Source: Bryobacterales bacterium | GTDB taxonomy: Bacteria > Acidobacteriota > Terriglobia > Bryobacterales > Bryobacteraceae | Length of the DNA stretch: 36,460 bases | Assembly (NCBI GenBank): GCA_016789905.1 | Contig: JAEUQC010000095.1 | Coordinates: 1-36,460, forward strand | Reading direction: 5' to 3' | Shown here: positions 33,792-36,460 of the stretch, one piece after another | Layout: each line of letters starts with the position of its first letter | Numbering within the stretch: position 1 is the stretch's first letter | Translations under genes and position numbers: made by a program | The notes under the pieces: generated by a model | Told to the model about the DNA's origin: nothing | Databases searched by the model: none | Seen by the model: only the letters and a program-made list of their open reading frames with translations

Positions 33792-34432
33792 GCCTTACGC
33801 GATGTCGACGCGGCTTCCGCCACCCCGGCCGGGCGCAACTGCGCCTCTTCCAATTGCTTGGCCTGTTGGAAGGTGTACATCATCCGGTGAATCACGGTCA
33901 GATTGGAAATCACCGCGATGACAAACAACACCGGCGCCATCCGGTCGAACAACGCGCCGATAATCAATAGCACCACACGTTCCGGCCGCTCGGCGAAGCC
34001 CACTTTGCAAGTGGGAATCAGGTTCTCCGCCCGCGCCCGGGAATAACTCACCATCACCGAACCGGTCATCACCACGGCGGTCAACACGACATAGAAAAAC
34101 CGGTCGATATTGGCGTAGTAGACCAGCAACCCCATCAGCAGCCCCAGGTCCGAATACCGGTCCAGCACCGAATCGAAAAAGGCGCCGAATCGCGTTACCT
34201 GGTTCGTATGGCGGGCCACACGCCCGTCCACCATGTCGAACAAACCCGCCCCGATCACCACCAGCCCGCCATTCAGAAATTCGCCCCGCGCCAGCAAAAC
34301 CGCCGCGAAAACATTGATCAGCAGACCAATCAAAGTCAGAACGTTCGGGTGAATCCGGGATAACGCCAGCCCGCGAACGATCAGCAGAATGATCTCGTTG
34401 CAGCCAGCTCCGATTGCTCGTGTAATTGTCAT
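33788..34432 (-). CDS. CDP-alcohol phosphatidyltransferase
   Basis: A 214-residue membrane enzyme with six predicted helices. The complete CDP-alcohol motif is present: D66-x2-D69-G70-x2-A73-R74-x8-G83-x3-D87-x3-D91 (FDMVDGRVAR ... FGAFFDSVLD). These aspartates bind two metal ions and the CDP-diacylglycerol. The sequence fits the group that makes phosphatidylglycerol phosphate or inositol-type headgroups; I cannot choose between PgsA-like and phosphatidylinositol-phosphate-synthase-like. It lies on the same strand as greA, 39 bases downstream of it. Confidence 0.9.
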   Translation of the reverse strand: MTITRAIGAGCNEIILLIVRGLALSRIHPNVLTLIGLLINVFAAVLLARGEFLNGGLVVIGAGLFDMVDGRVARHTNQVTRFGAFFDSVLDRYSDLGLLMGLLVYYANIDRFFYVVLTAVVMTGSVMVSYSRARAENLIPTCKVGFAERPERVVLLIIGALFDRMAPVLFVIAVISNLTVIHRMMYTFQQAKQLEEAQLRPAGVAEAASTSRKA

Positions 34433-34471
34433 GAAATACTCAACTGCTCCTGGCGGCGCCCCACCGGGGGC

Positions 34472-34945
34472 TTACTCGATCACATCGCCGTGAATGGTCG
34501 TCATACGAACAACTTCGAACTGCAAAGTAACTCCGGGCGCCACAATGCGCACTTCATCGCCAACGCGCTTGTTCAGCAAACCGCGGCCGATCGGGGAACT
34601 GGTGGAAATCAAACCGTTTTTCACGTCGGATTCCTCACTCGCTACCAGCCGGTAGCTCACCTCTTCGGACTTTACAGTATCAAAAAGCACGACGGTTGAC
34701 CCAAACCCCACCCGGTCCCGGGGCACCTTGGTCAGGTCGATCATGGAAATCTCCGCCAGCCGTTTGCGTAGCTGCCCCAGCCGGGCGTTCACAAATCCCT
34801 GGCGTTCCTTGGCCGCGTGGTACTCGGCGTTTTCGCTCAAGTCACCTAACTCGCGGGCACGAAGGATCTCCTTCGGCAATTCGGTCCGGAACTCATGCTC
34901 CAAAACTGCAATTTCATCCTGCAGCTTCTTTTTTAATTCTTCCAT
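34472..34945 (-). CDS. greA: Transcription elongation factor GreA
   Basis: A 157-residue protein that rescues backtracked RNA polymerase by stimulating transcript cleavage. The N-terminal coiled coil carries the tip motif GDLSENAEYHAAKERQ with D35 and E38 equivalent to D41 and E44 of E. coli GreA. The C-terminal FKBP-like domain shows 'VGFGSTVVLFDTV' and 'ISTSSPIGRGLLNKRVGDEV'. The start at 34945 gives the normal length (about 158); the frame extends upstream without similarity. A GC-rich 5-bp hairpin lies just past its stop but has no T-run. Confidence 0.95.
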   Translation of the reverse strand: MEELKKKLQDEIAVLEHEFRTELPKEILRARELGDLSENAEYHAAKERQGFVNARLGQLRKRLAEISMIDLTKVPRDRVGFGSTVVLFDTVKSEEVSYRLVASEESDVKNGLISTSSPIGRGLLNKRVGDEVRIVAPGVTLQFEVVRMTTIHGDVIE

Positions 34946-35014
34946 GCGTAGTCTGACCGCTTTCCACCCCAAGTATAGCAGCGCGGTACGGGCCTTTGGC
35001 TGTTTTTGGGCCGT

Positions 35015-36415
35015 CTATCTGGTCCGAATCGATACTTCCCGGACCACCGCACCAGCCTCTATCCGGAACCGGTTCTCCTGCCCAACGTCCGGCCCCACTC
35101 GCACCCGAACGCGCCAATAGCCTGGATAGGTGTCCTCGAATGAAATAGCGTCAAGAAATGTTCCCCCGCCTTGCACCACCGTCACCACCGGCGCGTCCGG
35201 CACACCGGCGCCCACCGCGTCCGTGATCAGCACCGAGAAGGAAACCGTCGCGCCGCCGTTCGCCGTTGTGGGCGGAGATGGCAACAGGCTCACGGTTGCC
35301 GCGCGGCCCGTTGGAACTCCATACCAATAGGGTACCCGTTGCGGCCGTTCTCCTTCCGGGGCGTCCACCCGCCGGAACAAGAGAAATCCCTGATACTCTC
35401 CCGTCTGCAAATCCCCGGCCAATTGCACGCGGATGTCCACCGTGTCGGATTCGCCCAGCGAAAACTCTGACGGTTCGGCCACCACCTTCACTGCGTCGGC
35501 GGACTCCACTTCCACCTTCCACGTGCCCACCCCCGGCGCCACGTTTCGCACGCGGATGCCGCGGGAAGCATCCACCCGCTGCCCACCCATGCCGAAACTC
35601 AACGTCGGCGGGTCCATCGCCAACCGCCCGGCAAGTGCCGCGTCTACGTCCAGCCGCCCCGCGCCGCCCACCTGCACCGGCGCCGGCTTCCCTTCTCCGG
35701 CCGGAAAGGGTTGTGCCGTATTCACCAGCAGGGACCGATACTGGCCTGCGCGCAACCCTGGCCGCGCTGCTTTTAGCACGGCATAAGCCCCCGCCACCAG
35801 CGGCGACGAGAAACTGGTGCCGTTCGTTAACGTGTAGCCCGACGGGTCGTATAGCTCCCCATCCGGATTTGTCTTCTGCGCCGCCGTCAGAATCTCCTCC
35901 CCAACCGCCACCAGATCGGGCCGGATGGAGCCATCGGCGCCGGGCCCGCGTGACGAAAAACCGGAAACCCCGTCGGAATCCAAGGCAAATGGCAGACTAT
36001 CGTCATAACTCATCGTCACCCGGGAGTCTGGCGTCTCCGCCAAAATTGTTTTCACTCGAATTCCGTCCCGGTTTCCAATCATCATCGCCGGCAGAGTCGC
36101 CGTGCCCATCAACATTCCGCCAGGGTTCGGCGAATCGGCGTGGGTATAAATGATCACCCCGCTTGCGCCGGCGGCCGCGGCTCTGTTGATCTTCACCTCA
36201 AACGTACACTCGCCCCGGAGGATCAGCGCCACCACCCCGGCCAGCGATCCGGCCGGTAACTGCGAACACCCAAGGCCGGTCCCGTCGAGCGGCGACACAT
36301 CCCTCAAGGCCCCTTCCATCCCCATAGGCGCTAACTTAAGGATGAGTCGCTCGCCCGGATTCATCCTATGATGGATAGATGAGCGATGAATCGGTGTTGG
36401 AGTACGAATGGCCAT
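35015..36415 (-). pseudogene. Subtilisin-like S8 protease lacking its N-terminal part, apparently cut by an insertion
   Basis: The frame reads as the C-terminal part of an exported S8 protease. A PA-domain insert ('LAGVVALILRGECTFEVKIN' to 'GTATLPAMMIGNRDG') is followed by 'SGFSSRGPGADGSIRPDLVA' and the active serine S201 of the frame in NGTSFSSPLVAGAY, then Ig-like beta domains to the stop. The Asp and His of the triad and the signal peptide, which should precede the PA domain, are absent. A stop codon interrupts the frame at 36419-36421, and family similarity ends near 36327, where an apparent IS end begins. The first ~30 codons (MAIRTPTPIHRSSIHH...) are therefore IS sequence. Unless the rest lies beyond the IS, the protease is inactive. 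Confidence 0.75.
36339..36367. repeat. Inverted repeat (7-bp arms) before the transposase start
   Basis: AGGATGA at 36339-36345 and TCATCCT at 36361-36367 are perfect inverted arms around 15 bases. The structure ends 11 bases before the transposase ATG, a place where IS elements often carry a hairpin that limits translation from outside transcripts. Confidence 0.5.
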
Positions 36416-36460
36416 ATCTTAGGACAATGTTCCCGCCAGCGGAGGAATTGGAGTCCTCCG
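36379..36460 (+). CDS. Transposase-like protein, N-terminal fragment cut by the window edge
   Basis: ATG 36379 opens a frame that runs to the window end (27 codons seen). The product begins MSDESVLEYEWPYLRTMFPP and continues AEELESS. It resembles the N-terminus of IS4-type transposases found in acidobacteria ('...YEW..L...LP...E'), but too little is visible for certainty. It runs opposite to the truncated subtilase and lies just inside the inferred IS end. Confidence 0.5.
   Translation, partial: MSDESVLEYEWPYLRTMFPPAEELESS

Larger units (their letters stand above)
36328..36460 (+). mobile_element. Left end of a probable insertion sequence (continues past the window)
   Basis: Subtilase similarity stops at about 36327. 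The next bases, GGCGCTAACTTAAGGATG, look like a terminal inverted repeat, and a plus-strand transposase-like frame begins at 36379. The other end and any target duplication are outside the window, so the boundary is inferred. Confidence 0.5.

Noticed and set aside
34458..34471. GCCCC-ACCG-GGGGC hairpin after greA as a terminator
   Set aside because: The stem is only five pairs, touches the stop codon and has no T-run on the greA strand, so it is likely chance in GC-rich DNA.

Overview
The window is about 36.5 kb of GC-rich, densely packed bacterial DNA. The gene content points to an acidobacterium of the Solibacter/Bryobacter type: secreted Tat-signal Gfo/Idh oxidoreductases and TIM-barrel proteins, a SpoIVB-like S55 protein next to a beta-propeller protein, a sulfatase, a fused TrpE-TrpG, hopanoid HpnE, a PA-domain subtilase and many short secreted hypotheticals. 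This placement rests on protein resemblance and remembered family distribution; no search was run. No rRNA, tRNA or CRISPR array was seen.

Layout. 1-2048: the tail of a sulfatase, then a two-gene ATPase + PIN-like nuclease module with lower GC than its surroundings. 2083-6453: trpE(G), two small membrane proteins (one only 37 residues, overlapping the next start), hpnE and a secreted TTR-like protein. 6460-9804: ridA-pyrD on the minus strand and a divergent hybrid histidine kinase. 9801-12114: a minus-strand pair, DapA-like aldolase then group II PLP decarboxylase. 12208-16435: secreted Gfo/Idh oxidoreductase, BsuPI-domain protein, EamA transporter and S51 peptidase. 16436-17667: an accessory patch with a compact hicAB pair, an uncertain ORF and degenerate copies of the S51 gene's 3' end. 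17668-21655: S55-like protein and a beta-propeller protein. 21659-25622: a four-gene minus-strand operon (galU, unknown, TIM-barrel, TlpA-like). 25767-28796: a PAS/degenerate-kinase/receiver protein and purM-purN. 28843-31028: a small repeat protein, a glucuronokinase-like GHMP kinase, dtd and a small basic protein. 31025-33366: cbiM-cbiQ-cbiO cobalt/nickel ECF transporter. 33414-34945: acpS, a CDP-alcohol phosphotransferase and greA. 35015-36460: a subtilase whose 5' part is missing, apparently cut off by an insertion sequence whose transposase starts at 36379 and leaves the window.

How the genes fit together. Most are housekeeping: tryptophan, pyrimidine, purine and hopanoid synthesis, UDP-sugar supply, cobalt uptake, tRNA proofreading and transcript cleavage. 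Gene ends are tightly packed, with several ATGA/GTGA start-stop overlaps within operons and CTAG overlaps between convergent stops.

The best candidates for something undescribed are the ATPase-PIN pair (resembling ATPase + nuclease defence modules in layout), the hicAB patch bounded by copies of a neighbouring gene's end, the S55-like protein with no histidine before its putative active serine, and the small ORF coupled to hpnE.
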